Shown: piece after piece, positions 12,029 to 23,338 of the stretch
How the letters are laid out: each line of letters opens with the position of its first letter
How positions within the stretch are numbered: the first letter of the stretch is position 1
Assembly: GCA_958295665.1 (NCBI GenBank)
Contig: OY282559.1
Location: 257,058,245 to 257,122,244 of the forward strand
Reading direction: 5' to 3'
Origin: Tipula vernalis
Taxonomy: Eukaryota > Arthropoda > Insecta > Diptera > Tipulidae
DNA length: 64,000 nt
Translations under genes and position numbers: made by a program
The notes under the pieces: model-generated
The model's input: only the letters and a program-made list of their open reading frames with translations
Database searches by the model: none
What the model was told of the DNA's origin: nothing

Positions 12029-13120
12029 TAATAAGGTTTTTTTGACAAAAGATTCAATCGAAAATGTAGTTTCTACTTAAATCCGCTTTTTATAAAATGG
12101 CTTTTTCAAATGGTTCGACCGTGTTCCGATTGGTTTTCAATTGTTGGTAGGATTTTGAAATGTTTTTGTGAAATTCAATTTTTATTTCGTGAATAAAATT
12201 TTGCCATGTGGGTTTGTTTACGTCTAGACAACCTACGTAAAAATATTTTTTTTTATTCACAAACAGAAGCAGTCATAACAACAATAAATTTCACAAAGCC
12301 AATCTTTAGAAAAAAAGTGGGGTTTGATGAAAACCCTAATTTTGAAGACAACGACTTCAAAATGTAGCAGATTAGCAGGAATTCGATGAATTCCTACACA
12401 GTTGAAAAAATATTGCTTATGTAATGCAAGTTGCATTACATATAGGTCCAGTGCAAGGCTGTATTACAAAGTGATACAAAGCTTGTATTAAAAATTAGTT
12501 TGATACAATTTGCATTGATTTGTAATACAGGAATTAGATTAAATTTTAGTGCAACATTCGATTAGAATATAAAGCAAATTGTAGAAGAACCGACAATCAA
12601 TTGCATTCAAATATATCAAAGACTGCATTAATAAAATATTTTAGAAGTATTAAATTTTAAAGCAAGTTGCATTAAAAGCTCCGTAATTTTAGCGATTTTT
12701 TTTGTTTTTCCGGGGTTGTTCTTTGTTGTTGATGCGGTTGTAGGTTCGAAATCTCAGAGAGCAGTTTACTTAAAAAAAATTAAAAAAAAATGTATGTTTA
12801 TCTCATCTTTCAATGGGCGGGGCGGGCTAGCCTAGTTCACTTTATGGTCGTCCAAGGTAATAACTTACAAATTAAGAACTGAAATTTGTATCGAAAAATT
12901 CATGAACTATAACAAAGTGCTTTTAAAAATGTGACAGAATAATGTCGCAGTTACTGTTTACAATTTAATATTAAAATTCAATTGCAGTACTTCTTATTCT
13001 ATATTCACCAATTATTTAACACAATGGGATAATATTTAACGTAATTTAACGTAAATTAACGTAATTTAATTTAAATAAATCCAAAAAGTGAAAATTCTTT
13101 AAAAGTTAGTTTTATAAAAA
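12029..13120. other. Intergenic DNA with diffuse TTGCATTA repeats
   Basis: Between about 12415 and 12690 words such as TAATGCAAGTTGCATTA and TTTGCATT recur in a loose, partly palindromic pattern. No unit length or boundary could be fixed. The rest is unremarkable. Confidence 0.4.
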
Positions 13121-13124
13121 AAAA

Positions 13125-13635
13125 TTGAGGTGTGGCCAACACACGACTTTCTTTTACGAACAGAGAATTTTGAGAAATTTTATTTTTTTTTATAATTTTT
13201 TTTTTAATTTTTAATTTTTTATTTTGATTTGTTTTTAATTTTTGGAAACATTTTGTATTAAGTAGTTTTTTGTAAACCTTATACTTTTGAAGATATTTGC
13301 AAAATAAATTTTCTGGACCAAGGGAGTGGCCAATTCCGGTTAGCCGATTTGCAGTAAAATTCACTGGGACCTCCCAATTTATCAAAAAAGCTTAAATCTG
13401 AAGTTTCAGTTCGATTGGTTAAACCATCTGGGCTGTAGAGAGGACACAGACTGACAGACTGACAGACTGACAGACTGACAGACTGACAGACTGACAGACA
13501 GACAGACAGACACCATTTCGAAACCCACTTTTTCGGACTCAGGGGACCTCAAAACAAATAAATCTCTAAAAATCTCAAGGTCCAAAATTTTGATGATTAC
13601 TATACTTTATTTTACTAGAGTAAAAGAAAGTAAAA
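13125..13635. repeat. Mini-me-like dispersed repeat, copy 1
   Basis: The block GTGTGGCCAACACACGACTT ... TTTTACGAACAGAGAATTT, a long T-rich stretch, AACCATCTGGGCTGTAGAG, a (GACAGACT)n tract (13447-13511) and AAATCTCTAAAAATCTCAAG recur in the same order and orientation at 55708-56165. A fixed core next to GTCT/GTCA-type microsatellite is the known layout of dipteran mini-me and related DINE-type elements (GTCY repeats). The family name is inferred from layout, not from a database hit. The apparent minus-strand open frame across it is not a gene. Confidence 0.65.
13447..13511. repeat. (GACAGACT)n / (GACA)n microsatellite
   Basis: Roughly six tandem copies of an 8-mer alternating GACAGACT change into plain GACA repeats at the right. 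It lies inside the mini-me-like repeat and matches the microsatellite position of the second copy, which has a much shorter tract (about 56030-56045). Confidence 0.9.
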
Positions 13636-15330
13636 GGTACAGTTTATATAATAAAACTGACAAAATGGGCTACTGGAAAGTTTCATTATAACTAGACATT
13701 TTTGTAGTTTACAATGGGCCGCTTCAATTTTTAAAAAAAAATTAAATTTTGATTTTACCCGTCCTATTTTCACATATGGGTAAAACGTATTTGCACTTTT
13801 CTTCGTGTTTCTATTAGTAATCAGCTATACATAAAATAAAAGCTAAATAAATGTAACTCTATGGAAGAATCGTATTCAGGGTTCCTATTCTATATTTAAA
13901 CATATTTCTTGTGATTCTCTCGTCACATAGTATGATATTTTCACTATTCCCTATCGCCCCTCCAATTTCTCCTGCCCTAACCACGAGATAACATTTAAAG
14001 TCGCTTCGTTGTAACTTGCTATTAAAATTCCTAAACGACAACTTCGAAGAATTTGTTACTCGAAAATAATACCTTTAATGGCGATTGCATCAAAGGAGTT
14101 CATGTCATTAAATTTTCAATCAATAAAACGTTATAAAATGCCATTAAAACGTCAAAGAAAAAAATTAAATTAAAAGCAGTGGTAGGATGTTCTCACATTA
14201 CATTTTTCGATGTTCCATAGTGTCCATGTCTCTTTTTTAAAAAAAATTCCAAACATCAGCGCGGATTCAGTTAATATTTGGCTGAGGGGATAATATACTG
14301 AGGGGAAAATACATATCAAAAGGAAGGCATTTTAGGAAAATACGATATATGTACATATGTATATCGTTCCCAAGAACGGCCTTTTAGGATAATTGGTGGA
14401 AACGAATAGTGTTACGGAGCAAGAAATGTATATACCGTAGAATAAATTAGTTTTGCTTTCATCATCCAGTGGTTAAAGAATCAAGCATCATTATCCGATT
14501 ACGTCTCATTTTTAATGACTCGATTAAGCCGCTTACAAGTCTATCACTATAAAAGGGGACCGAATTCATTTTCAATATTAATTTTTTAATGGAATAATTA
14601 CGCGCCGATTTAATTTAGTTTTTCAAAGTTAAATATTGCAGATTTAATTCATATTGAAAAAGAATTAAATTGGCGCGAAATAAACTCAAATATATCGACA
14701 AAATTAATTCATTTCCAAATGAATTTAACTCCACCGATAAATAAGAGTTTATCGCACCACAAAAATTGAAAGCTTTGAATACAAATATCGTCGTCGAAAT
14801 TGAAAAGAATCTAACGTCTTGAAATGGCGAGCTGAATATTTACATTGTTGGCGGAATTCCCGCGGGCTTAATTAACGGAGTCGACTTTATGATATAATTC
14901 TAGTAGGACTCTGCAAACAAGAAACTCTTTCTTAATGTTCCCTTTAAACGGCATATAAAAATCAAATCTCGGACGTGTCGGATTTTTTTCGATATTTTAT
15001 TAAATAAATTGCGATCTATTCATATTTAGATTTAAGAACTTAAATTCTGCTTTGTAGTTACGCACGGGACGTTTGAAATTGTCCCAATAATTGTGTTAAC
15101 GCCATTTTACTATACATTACAAGAGAAACAATTAAATTCTACTCATGATATATTGCATCCTGTGCAGTAAGAGCAGATTCGCATATAATAAATTTTTTCC
15201 AACTTTCTGTAATCGATTACGTAAATGGGATGCACCTATAAATCCAAAATTCATTATTTCACTAATTTTGCGAAAATTATATGGTGAGTAATTCAACATA
15301 AAGAGTTCTCGACAACGTAAGGTAATCATG
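13636..15330. other. Intergenic DNA, small hairpin only
   Basis: No gene recognised. A short inverted repeat, GCGCCGATTTAATT near 14600 and AATTAAATTGGCGCG near 14665, would fold into a stem with a ~50 bp loop. It is too small to classify. Confidence 0.45.
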
Positions 15331-15337
15331 GTAAGTA

Positions 15338-15412
15338 GTTTGATTCGAACAACCAAAAAATATTTGTTTGGTTAACAACAAATACTTTTTGGTTATTCCA
15401 ATCAAACTCGCT
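15338..15412. repeat. Short palindromic repeat
   Basis: AGTTTGATTCGAACAACCAA and the inverted TTGGTTATTCCAATCAAACT flank AAAATATTTGTTTGGTTAACAACAAATACTTTT-like sequence, forming arms of about 33 bp with a tiny loop. No coding. It may be a tiny MITE. Confidence 0.5.
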
Positions 15413-16463
15413 TCATACACTAATTGAACCTTCTTACAGTCAGTTTAACCAATGCCGTCTAGAATATACAAGCCATACTGCTAAAAGCTAATTTTTTTTT
15501 TTTATTTCATCGACATAACCTAGATGGCATTAACATTCGAAAAATGAAAGAGTTGAGAGAAACAGAATAAAACATTTCAAAAATAAAAAAATTATTCAGT
15601 ATTTTCTCAAGAGCACGAAAGGAAGGTTGTACATATTTTTATCTCTGCTAATTTTCTGCATAATTTAAAACTAATAAAATTATTAATAAAATAATTGAAA
15701 ATTTTCGCAAATTAATTTTAATGTTCACAATAAAAAAAGCAAATAAAAATCGTAATTTTATATAATTCAATTTATTTTATAATTTATTAATGTTTAAATA
15801 CTATATATGTATTTTTTTTTTAATTGATCTTAACTTGTAAAAATAAGAAATTTTGCTAACTCACGTATTAAATGGTTTAAATCGCCTTTTCTCCAAAATC
15901 GCTTTATATTTCTGATATCGCCTTTGATAGATCTTGATCGCTCGAAAGTCGCAGGAAAAGAGAACGATTTTTCAATATTTCGCTGACTCATTTGCGTAAT
16001 TTTGGGTTGCCCTTGGTTAACAAAATACAACCACTAAATTAGGCGCGAGTTTAACTAAATTCAAATTATTTAATTAATGCACTTTACTGAATCGAGCGCA
16101 TTCTGTTACGTGACACAAAAGCTAACGCGTTATTCTATTACAAAATTATTATTGTTAAAGACAGAGAATTTATAAACAGGCATCATAAATGCTACTGTCA
16201 TTGAATTGGCAAACAAAAAATATATAATTTTTGATAACCAATAGAAAATTGATAATGAGCGTGTTTATTTATTAGCTCCGGATAGCAAGCTATCGGGAGC
16301 TCATGGGAAATTTGTATTGAAAGTTTTGCTATTATACACATGTGTCGCTATTAAACAAAAAACTAAAATTTTACCTTCATGCAGTTGTATGACATTTCTT
16401 CCGAATAAAAAATCGGAATAAAACTATCTAAAAATCATCGGGAGATTGTTGAGGGGCACGGAT

Positions 16464-16716
16464 TGGTTTTAGCTGTCTCACTTGACAGGCGACGGTGGTA
16501 AACTTTGGAAAAGGAAGATTTAATTTTTTTTTAAATTAAAATAGAAATGAAATAAAATTTACTAATGTTTATTCAATTGTGTATTATGTTTGCAAATTTT
16601 GGAAAAGGAAGATTTAATTTTTTTTTAAATTAAATAAACAGCGATTTTTAGTTATTAATATTTCCACATCCAGAAATAAATGGCGCCACTTTGACTGAGA
16701 CAGCTAAAACCAATGC
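16464..16716. repeat. MITE inside the left arm of the foldback element
   Basis: ATTGGTTTTAGCTGTCTCAC at the left is mirrored by TGAGACAGCTAAAACCAAT at the right, giving about 20 bp inverted ends. The interior holds a short direct repeat (TTTGGAAAAGGAAGATTTAA at about 16503 and 16598). About 253 bp, no coding. The right end sits immediately before the Slu7-containing stem at 16722. Confidence 0.75.
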
Positions 16717-16721
16717 TAGCC

Positions 16722-16959
16722 AAATAATATTTTGATGAAATGGACATGCCTGGTACAAAAGTCAAGTCGATTCAAAACAAAAAGTTACTGTACGTATTCT
16801 ACGTATATGTGAAGACACAGCTTAATATCACATAAATTTGAACCCCAATTCGGCATATTATGATCCAAAACACGTTCTATGAGGGATATTACTGATCCAA
16901 AATCACATCCTATTCTCGAATTCCACATCCATTTTCCACATGTGGACATCAGTCAAAAT
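16722..16959 (+). pseudogene. Slu7: Slu7 gene fragment, left hairpin arm (captured host exon)
   Basis: Plus-strand frames give DEMDMPGTKV, then in a shifted frame KVTVRILRICEDTA-stop, then NLNPNSAYYDPKTRSMRDIT. Slu7 proteins of animals have, in this order, an acidic tract, DMPG..., [20 protein letters not shown] and DPNSAYYDPKTR.MR. This motif series sits just after the CCHC zinc knuckle of the second-step splicing factor. The match is strong and specific although recalled rather than computed. A frameshift, a stop (K to stop after EDTA) and loss of all other Slu7 regions make it non-coding. It pairs without gaps with 17101-17338 (6 mismatches in 238). Confidence 0.8.
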
Positions 16960-17100
16960 TCATAAAAATTGAATTTTTTTGGTACTAAGGGAATATTTCC
17001 GAATGGGTATAAGCAGGTGGAAGAAATTCTCCATAAAGGAAAATGGCCATGTAATGTAAGTGTTTTATATACGAATTAAAATTTCCGAACGTTTTGATGC

Positions 17101-17455
17101 ATTTTGACAGATGTCCGCATGTGGAAAATGGTTGTGGATTTCGAGAATAGGATGTGATTTTGGATCAGTAATATCCCTCATAGAACGTGTTTTGGATCAT
17201 AATATGCCGAATTGGGGTTCAAATTTATGTGATATTAAGCTGTGTCTTCACATATACGTAGAATACGTACAGCAACTTTTTGTTTTGAATCGACTTGACT
17301 TTTGTACCAGGCCTGTCCATTTCATCAAAATATTATTTATCTTCATCTTCGTCACCTTCCGACAATGATGCATTTCGATTATCGTTTTGCTTTCCAGCTT
17401 TTAAAAACATTTTTGCAGCTTCTACTTTAACGTATTCCTCATCAATCTCCCGATG
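17101..17455 (-). pseudogene. Slu7: Slu7 gene fragment, right hairpin arm (captured host exon)
   Basis: The minus strand repeats the same Slu7 block in 17338-17101. It extends further 5' with EIDEEYVKVEAAKMFLKAGK and SLSEGDEDED (about 17455-17339). This corresponds to the helical EEY.K...AK..LK and acidic segments that precede DMPG in Slu7 proteins. The extension is missing in the left arm, where the MITE lies. The two arms face each other around a 141 bp loop (16960-17100), so a transcript from either strand would fold into a 238 bp stem containing sense and antisense Slu7 sequence. Confidence 0.8.
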
Positions 17456-18217
17456 ATTTTTTATTTGAAAGAAATGTCATACATCCATATGACATTTGAA
17501 TTTGACATCTATCAAAATTTTTAAACCAAAATGAAGTTTGCCACAATTAGGGTTGTACAAAACTCAAAAATATTTCAAATTTGCCTTTGCTCGGGATAGC
17601 AGCTCCAGATAAATAGGTAGAGCTAAATATTTTTTTATAGGTTTTTAGTTAAAAAGTTGAATTAAAAATTATAGATTAGTTTTAATTAAATTATTTATAT
17701 GTATAAATAGCTTGTCAAACATAACTTTTATAACAGAAAATTAGCTGCTCCGGATACCAGCTATCCGGAGCTAATAAAAAAACACGCTCAATGTGTTTGC
17801 GAAATTACTCTTTTACAAGATAAGTGTATGATTTTATAAAATTTTAATTTGTTATTACTTAATAATTTTTATTTTTATGTTGACTTCTTTACCAATAATG
17901 ATTTAAAAATAAATAAATATTAACTAAAAATGTAATATGAGTTGCAAAAATCTATATGAACTATTTTTTATTAATAATTTTAAATTATGAAAAAACACAC
18001 GACGTGCAACCTCCCTTTCCTGCGCTTGGATTAATACTAATAATTTATTATTTTTATTTTCCACATGTTTTAATCTCTTCGTTAAGTTTTGTTCTCTTTC
18101 ATTTTTCTAGCATTAATGCTATCTGCAGAAGATTAATGGAACTGTCGACATAAATTAAGTGACGTATACAGTAGTATGGCTTGTATATTGTAGACGGCAT
18201 TGGTTTAACTCACCAGT

Positions 18218-19280
18218 TACACAAAACAGTGTTTTAGGTTTAGACTTTTCCATAAACATAAAATGTATAACTAATTATGTTCTGTTGAACACAAATAATG
18301 ACAGATCTAAACTGATTTCATTAGTAAAAGGTTGTAATATTATCAATTAAAAGGCTTAATTATGCTTAAGTATAAATTGTTCATTTTATTTGATTAATTC
18401 TAAATTTTTTGTGTACAGAAATATTTTTTTAGGAATAAATTATTTTTATAAACTATTATACATTTAATTTTACTCGAATTAACATTTATAATCATTTAAT
18501 CCATTTATTAATAAAAATAAAACAAAACCATGGGCACAAATATGTAATTTGCTCTTATTTTAAAAATTAAAAGAAATGCGTGTTATTATTCATAATAAAT
18601 TATCGTAATTAAAATATAGTATATAGAATAAAATATAAAAATTAATTATTAATTTTCCCTAAAAGTTTCTATAGGCAAAAAAAAAGTTAGTCTATGCTAT
18701 GGGCATGCAATTCAAAAGGTTTTTTGGTAACAAGTGAATCAATTTCTATAAAAAAATTGTTCACCTTTCGGTTTGCCTGTTTTATAAATTTTTAAATTAG
18801 GTTCATAACACAAAATTTCAATTATTATATTACGATATTTCACAAAACTTATATTGTAGGCACTGTAGAGAGGAAAAAATAATCCTTCAACAATCAGTAA
18901 CAGTGGATTTTAAAGGAAACGATTTCAAATTTACTGGTGTTTTAAGTCTGGTCAACTAATATTAAAAATTGCAATTATTTGTGTGTGCCTTCGCCCATTA
19001 TCTAACAAATAAAATATTTTTTCCAAAGGCCAAATGTACTTACTGAAACCTTGAAGAATGCAAATCAATTGCTCAGAAATAGAAATAACTTGGGAAATTT
19101 TGTTGAGGGGATATTGTGGACAGAAAAATTGAATTTCTTTTCATCCGACGAAATAGTGAAGTGGCATATAAAATGATGTTTTGGCTTCAATCCTGTTTTA
19201 AAACATTTTATGTATATAAAATTGATGCATTTTTATCAATTCTAGTAAAGTAACAATGTCAATTTCATTAAATAGTACAT
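18218..19280. other. AT-rich intergenic DNA, nothing recognised
   Basis: No frame, repeat or motif that I can support. Confidence 0.5.
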
Positions 19281-19413
19281 TGTGTCATTAGGATTAAAAG
19301 TGATACTTTGTTTGACGAGCAATTATATTTGCATGTGAGGCGAAGCGCAGCGTAGCCGAGCAAAAGCAAATATTTGCGAGTCAAACAAAGTCACTTTTAA
19401 TCCGAATAACACA
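19281..19413. repeat. 133 bp hairpin with GC-rich loop
   Basis: TGTGTCATTAGGATTAAAAG at the left and its inverse near CTTTTAATCCGAATAACACA at the right continue inward as GTGA(TA)CTTTGTTTGAC / GTCAAACAAAGTCAC and ..GCAAATATTTGC. This gives arms of about 50 bp. The loop GAGGCGAAGCGCAGCGTAGC is strikingly GC-rich for this window. The 12-mer GGATTAAAAGTG recurs at 27181-27192, just outside the other end of the recombinase palindrome. Confidence 0.75.
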
Positions 19414-19539
19414 TACTATTTTTTCTTCAACGAAGAAATGCTTATTATAAACTAATTATACAAGTAAGTACAAATTATGTAATTAAAATTTCAAAATTGA
19501 AAGTAATTTTGTTGAAATATTTTGTGAAACTAAGGAGAT

Positions 19540-20203
19540 TGTTGGTTTGGGGCGCAATGGTGATGAAAATTCACAAGTTACACTGACGGCTGCACAATTC
19601 TAATGTATGCGCCGGTTTATATTTATAATTTTAATTAGCACTACAATATTTAATAAATAAAATCCACCACCACTTTTATTATAATTTGGAGAAAATTATT
19701 TAATTAATTTAATTTTATAGAACCCGACATTTTATTTAGCTTTTCTTGTTATATTTATCTGATTTGTGTGTCAGTCGGATTTTGAGGAAAAAGTATTTTT
19801 TGTTGTATCGTTTGAGACGATGAACCAAAAGATTTGAGATGAATTTTAAGTACGTAAACAGCGCACTGAAATTAAAGTAAAATTCAGCTAAAAAATTATC
19901 TGATGATTAGTTATGAATAACTACAAAAGATGGTGGTGAAATTGTTTTGAGTGTTGTACTAAGGTGTCCAAGATATTTGCTTAGTACAAAGTAGTGAACT
20001 CTAGGTACAAATATATTATATGTGGAATATATTTAAGCACAGATTCGAACCCTAGAGTAAATCAAAATACACTTAATTGTCACTACTAAGCTGAAAAAGG
20101 CTATTCAAATACAATTATATTTTGTAGTCGAAATGAGTTGCATTTCGAATAATTGTAGGGATAAACGAATTGGAATAATTAATTGCATGAGTGAATCACT
20201 ACA
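19540..20203 (-). repeat. 3' LTR of the CsRn1-type element
   Basis: 664 bp, TG...CA ends, essentially identical to 25569-26232. In element orientation it follows the polypurine tract and would supply the polyadenylation signal. Confidence 0.92.
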
Positions 20204-20222
20204 TGACTCCCCTGCAAGTTAA
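20204..20222 (-). other. Polypurine tract of the CsRn1-type element
   Basis: On the minus strand the sequence directly before the 3' LTR reads GCAGGGGAGTCA, a purine run at the expected place for priming plus-strand DNA synthesis. Confidence 0.65.
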
Positions 20223-20240
20223 ATCCCTCCAAAAAAATGT

Positions 20241-23200
20241 TTATTCGGCTGAAATACGGACAGTTTTAGGTGTTTTACCAACTGATTTTTGATCAGTGGA
20301 ACACAGTATGCCGTAAGCCGGTTTGAGCCGGTCGATTGAAATGGTTTGATTTTTACCATTAATCAACACGGTGAATTGTTTGCGAAGGCGTCGAATGACT
20401 TTAAATGGACCTTCGTATGGAGGTGATAATCCGGTGCGAACCTTGTCTGTTCTTACGAACACAAAATCGCAATTATTGAGCGATTTTGGAATAAAAACGT
20501 CGTCTTGTTTGGACTGACGAGTGGATTTTGGTACAAGGTTTTGCATTGTATGCCGTAATTGGTCGATGACTGTATCGGTAGTTGGAATTGGTGAAAGAGG
20601 ATTTTCGATGAAGAACTCACCAGGTAGTTTAATGGTTTGACCATAAACTAATTCTGCCGGTGAGCACTTTAGATCTTCTTTCACTGTTGCTCGGATGCCA
20701 AGTAAAATGATTGGGATTTCCGAGCTCCAATGAGTTGTATTGCTTCTGGCCATAAGTGCGGCTTTGAGTTGCCGGTGAAAACGTTCGACCATGCCATTGG
20801 CTTGCGGGTGATAAGCCGTTGTACGTATTCGGTTTGAGCCAAGGAGTTTTGTTAACTCTGTAAAAAGCTTGGACTCAAATTGCGTTCCTTGATCAGTTGT
20901 GATCGTAAGGGGTACGCCGAATCGAGATACGTAGTTGTTTACGAATGTAATGGCAATGGTTGCTGCAGACATGTTGGTCATGCAATACGCTTCGGGCCAA
21001 CGAGTGAAGCGATCGACACAGGTAAGTAAATATGTGTATCCATTAGATGGAGGCAGTGGACCTACTATATCTAAATGGATATGTTCAAATCGACTATGTG
21101 GAATTTCGAATTTGACATGGGGTGATTTTGTGTGACGTTGTACTTTAGAACGTTGACAAGATAAACAAGACTGAGCCCAATTGCCCACGTCTTTGTTTAT
21201 GCTGGGCCAAAAGTAACGAGCAGCGATCAATTTACGAGATGCTCGGACAGCAGGATGCGAAATGTTGTGCAGTGTGTCGAAGATGGTTCGACGTAATGAT
21301 TCTGCAATATATGGGCGATTGTTACCAGTAGAAGTTTCGCATACGATTTCAAGGCCAGGAAGTTTAAAAAGTTCTAGTTTCAGTGATGAACTATTGTGAC
21401 ATTCGGAACCAGAAAGTAAATTCTGAAGTTCTAGGTCAACCTTTTGAGTATTTGCAATTTTGATTAAGTCAAAATTTGTTTCGACCGAGGCCGTTTCGTT
21501 GTCAGTAGTGCGGGATAATGTGTCCGCGACAACGTTTTCATGTCCGGAAACATGTTGTATGTCCGAAGTAAATTGAGTAATATAATCCAAGTGGCGTGAT
21601 TGCCTTGGATTACGTTCAGTTTTTGACTGAATCGCTCGTGTCAGAGGTTTGTGGTCAGTGAAGATTGTAAAATCTCGACCTTCAACAAAGTATCTGAAGT
21701 GTTTGACTGCCAGATAAATTGCTAGTAATTCCCTGTCGAATGCTGAATATTTCTTTTCGGCATCCGAGAGTTTTTTCGAAAAGAATCCCAGGGGCTCCCA
21801 ACATTCGTTGTGGTACTGTTGCAGTACTGCACCGACGGCAGTGTTTGATGCATCAGTAGTCAAACTGAGCTTTGAGTCGCTCAGTGGATGTGCCAGAAGT
21901 GTTATCTGTTCCAATTCAGTCTTCAACGACGTGAATGCGTGTTGGCATTCGTCGGGCCAAGTGAAATTCTTGGCAGTCTTGGGCTTTTTGAGTAAAGCTG
22001 CCAAGTGACCGTGAATTGGTGCTAGTGTTTGTGCGAGTTTCGGTATAAAACGGTGGTAGTAATTTACCATACCGACAAATCGTTGAATTGTTTTAATTGA
22101 TGTTGGAGCTGGGAATTCTCTGATAGCGTTAATTCGTTCGTCTGATGGCAGAATACCATCAGGTGTAATCTTGTGGCTGAGGAAATCAAGAGTGGTTGCG
22201 CCAAAGACACATTTTGCGCTCTTGATATGCACGTCAAACTGTGCTAACTTATTGAACAATTGTTCTAAGTGTAGTTTGTGCTGTTCCTCAGTGTGCGAAG
22301 CAACAAGGATATCGTCAATGTAGACGAAAACGAATTCTAGTTCACGAACAACTTCGTTCATGAAGCGCTGAAATGTTTGTGCGGCGTTTCGTAGACCGAA
22401 TGGCATTCGAGTGAATTCGAACAGGCCAAATGGGGTCGTTATTGCCGTTTTGTGAACATCTTCAGGCGCTACGGGAATTAAATGGTACGCTCTGACGAGA
22501 TCAATTTTGGAGAAAATTTTGCAACCATGTAAATGCATGGAGAAATTTTGGATGTGGGGTATCGGGTAGCGATCCGGTGTTGTGACCGAGTTTAATCGCC
22601 GATAATCCCCACATGGTCTCCAATCTTGATCTTTTTTCTTGACCATGTGCAAAGGGCACGAGACGGGAGATGCCGATGGCCGACAAATCCCTAATTCCAC
22701 CATGTGCTGAAATTCCGTGAATGCAGCTTTGTGACGGATTGGATCTAGCCTACGTGGTCTTGACACGGGCAGATGGCCTGCAGTGACAATGTGGTGAACC
22801 ACGTTATGTCGGACTGGTAAGTTATAGTTCGGCTCTGCTGTTAGAGAAGGAAATTGTTTAAGCAGAGTGCCGTAATCATTGTTGACCGTGAAATGGATCG
22901 GTGTCGGTGTGTCGACGCGAACCATGGTGGCATTGATTGACAGCTTAGTCGCTGAATCAACCAGCCGTTTGTTTTTTAGGTCAACAAGAAGTCCGAATTT
23001 GCATAGAAAATCGGCGCCAATGATCGGACGATTCACAGCAGCTATGATAAAAGCGTGCGTGAAGGTTCGTTTTAGTCCGAGATCCACCTGTAGCAACTTT
23101 GTGCCGTATGTGTGGATTGGTGTTCCATTGGCAGCCGATAAGACTAGATCGGGGTTTCGTTTATGAATAGAATATAAATGTTTGAAATGCGTAACTGGAA

Positions 23201-23327
23201 TAACCGAAAGGTCAGCGCCAGTATCGATAAGGTAGGTTAATTTTGTTATTTTGTCGTGTAGATGGAGACGAGTCGATAATGAACTCGTCGTGGTAGTCGA
23301 ATTGAGGGTGTGGGACGTGGTAGTCAT
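20241..23327 (-). CDS. pol: Pol polyprotein (protease, RT, RNase H, integrase) of a CsRn1-type gypsy element
   Basis: A single open frame of 1028 residues. Protease active site DTGAD is at about 35-39, with IIGADFL near 102. RT spans about 170-390, with YIDD at 336-339 and [13 protein letters not shown] before it. RNase H spans about 485-605 (TDAS at 491, [14 protein letters not shown] near 558, ADTLSR). The integrase zinc finger uses H687, H691, C721 and C724. The core DDE residues are D753 (HLDIVGP), D812 (TDQGTQF) and E848 (ANGMVERF), with the canonical 35-residue spacing. No stop or lost catalytic residue is seen. The start used is the first ATG, 11 nt after the end of gag and in the -1 frame relative to it, so expression by frameshift or reinitiation is plausible. 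Acts in cytoplasmic particles and at nuclear integration. Confidence 0.93.
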   Translation of the reverse strand: MTTTSHTLNSTTTTSSLSTRLHLHDKITKLTYLIDTGADLSVIPVTHFKHLYSIHKRNPDLVLSAANGTPIHTYGTKLLQVDLGLKRTFTHAFIIAAVNRPIIGADFLCKFGLLVDLKNKRLVDSATKLSINATMVRVDTPTPIHFTVNNDYGTLLKQFPSLTAEPNYNLPVRHNVVHHIVTAGHLPVSRPRRLDPIRHKAAFTEFQHMVELGICRPSASPVSCPLHMVKKKDQDWRPCGDYRRLNSVTTPDRYPIPHIQNFSMHLHGCKIFSKIDLVRAYHLIPVAPEDVHKTAITTPFGLFEFTRMPFGLRNAAQTFQRFMNEVVRELEFVFVYIDDILVASHTEEQHKLHLEQLFNKLAQFDVHIKSAKCVFGATTLDFLSHKITPDGILPSDERINAIREFPAPTSIKTIQRFVGMVNYYHRFIPKLAQTLAPIHGHLAALLKKPKTAKNFTWPDECQHAFTSLKTELEQITLLAHPLSDSKLSLTTDASNTAVGAVLQQYHNECWEPLGFFSKKLSDAEKKYSAFDRELLAIYLAVKHFRYFVEGRDFTIFTDHKPLTRAIQSKTERNPRQSRHLDYITQFTSDIQHVSGHENVVADTLSRTTDNETASVETNFDLIKIANTQKVDLELQNLLSGSECHNSSSLKLELFKLPGLEIVCETSTGNNRPYIAESLRRTIFDTLHNISHPAVRASRKLIAARYFWPSINKDVGNWAQSCLSCQRSKVQRHTKSPHVKFEIPHSRFEHIHLDIVGPLPPSNGYTYLLTCVDRFTRWPEAYCMTNMSAATIAITFVNNYVSRFGVPLTITTDQGTQFESKLFTELTKLLGSNRIRTTAYHPQANGMVERFHRQLKAALMARSNTTHWSSEIPIILLGIRATVKEDLKCSPAELVYGQTIKLPGEFFIENPLSPIPTTDTVIDQLRHTMQNLVPKSTRQSKQDDVFIPKSLNNCDFVFVRTDKVRTGLSPPYEGPFKVIRRLRKQFTVLINGKNQTISIDRLKPAYGILCSTDQKSVGKTPKTVRISAE

Positions 23328-23338
23328 GACCCGTTGGT

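Larger units (their letters stand above)
16254..17797. mobile_element. Foldback element carrying inverted copies of a Slu7 fragment
   Basis: The ends read GAGCGTGTTTATTTATTAGC (left, from about 16258) and its inverse at the right (GCTAATAAAAAAACACGCTC, ending about 17789). Each is followed by CTCCGGATAGC-type subterminal sequence that is itself palindromic (GCTCCGGATACCAGCTATCCGGAGC). Between them lie homologous, partly diverged arms. The inner 238 bp of each arm are 97 percent identical and encode a piece of Slu7. A MITE sits in the left arm where about 100 bp of the right arm has no counterpart. No transposase lies within, so it depends on a source in trans. Superfamily not identified. Confidence 0.7.
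15437..18217. mobile_element. Outer nested element: decayed Tc1/mariner-type foldback MITE
   Basis: The left end CAGTCAGTTTAACCAATGCC, continuing GTCTA.AATATACAAGCCATACT, is mirrored at the right (18163-18217) as AGTATGGCTTGTATATTGTA ... GGTTTAACT. TA dinucleotides flank the CAGT start at the left and the end at the right, as for Tc1/mariner insertions. Inside the ends, the left arm (TGGCATTAACATTCGAAAAATGAAAGAG, near 15523-15550) and the right arm (inverted near 18095-18125) are homologous but diverged. A second inverted-repeat element occupies 16254-17797. No transposase was found. Confidence 0.55.

Noticed and set aside
13071..13385. 104-codon minus-strand frame
   Set aside because: Low-complexity Lys/Asn translation of a T-rich dispersed repeat that also occurs at 55.7 kb with a different frame.
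13447..13511. Regular GACAGACT repeats as a CRISPR-like array
   Set aside because: No spacers; it is a simple 8-mer/4-mer microsatellite in eukaryotic DNA.
17111..17368. Plus-strand 85-codon open frame (MSACGKWLW...)
   Set aside because: Antisense of the Slu7-derived right arm; the minus strand explains the conserved residues.
20935..23166. Several plus-strand open frames of 60-95 codons
   Set aside because: Shadows of the intact pol gene on the minus strand.
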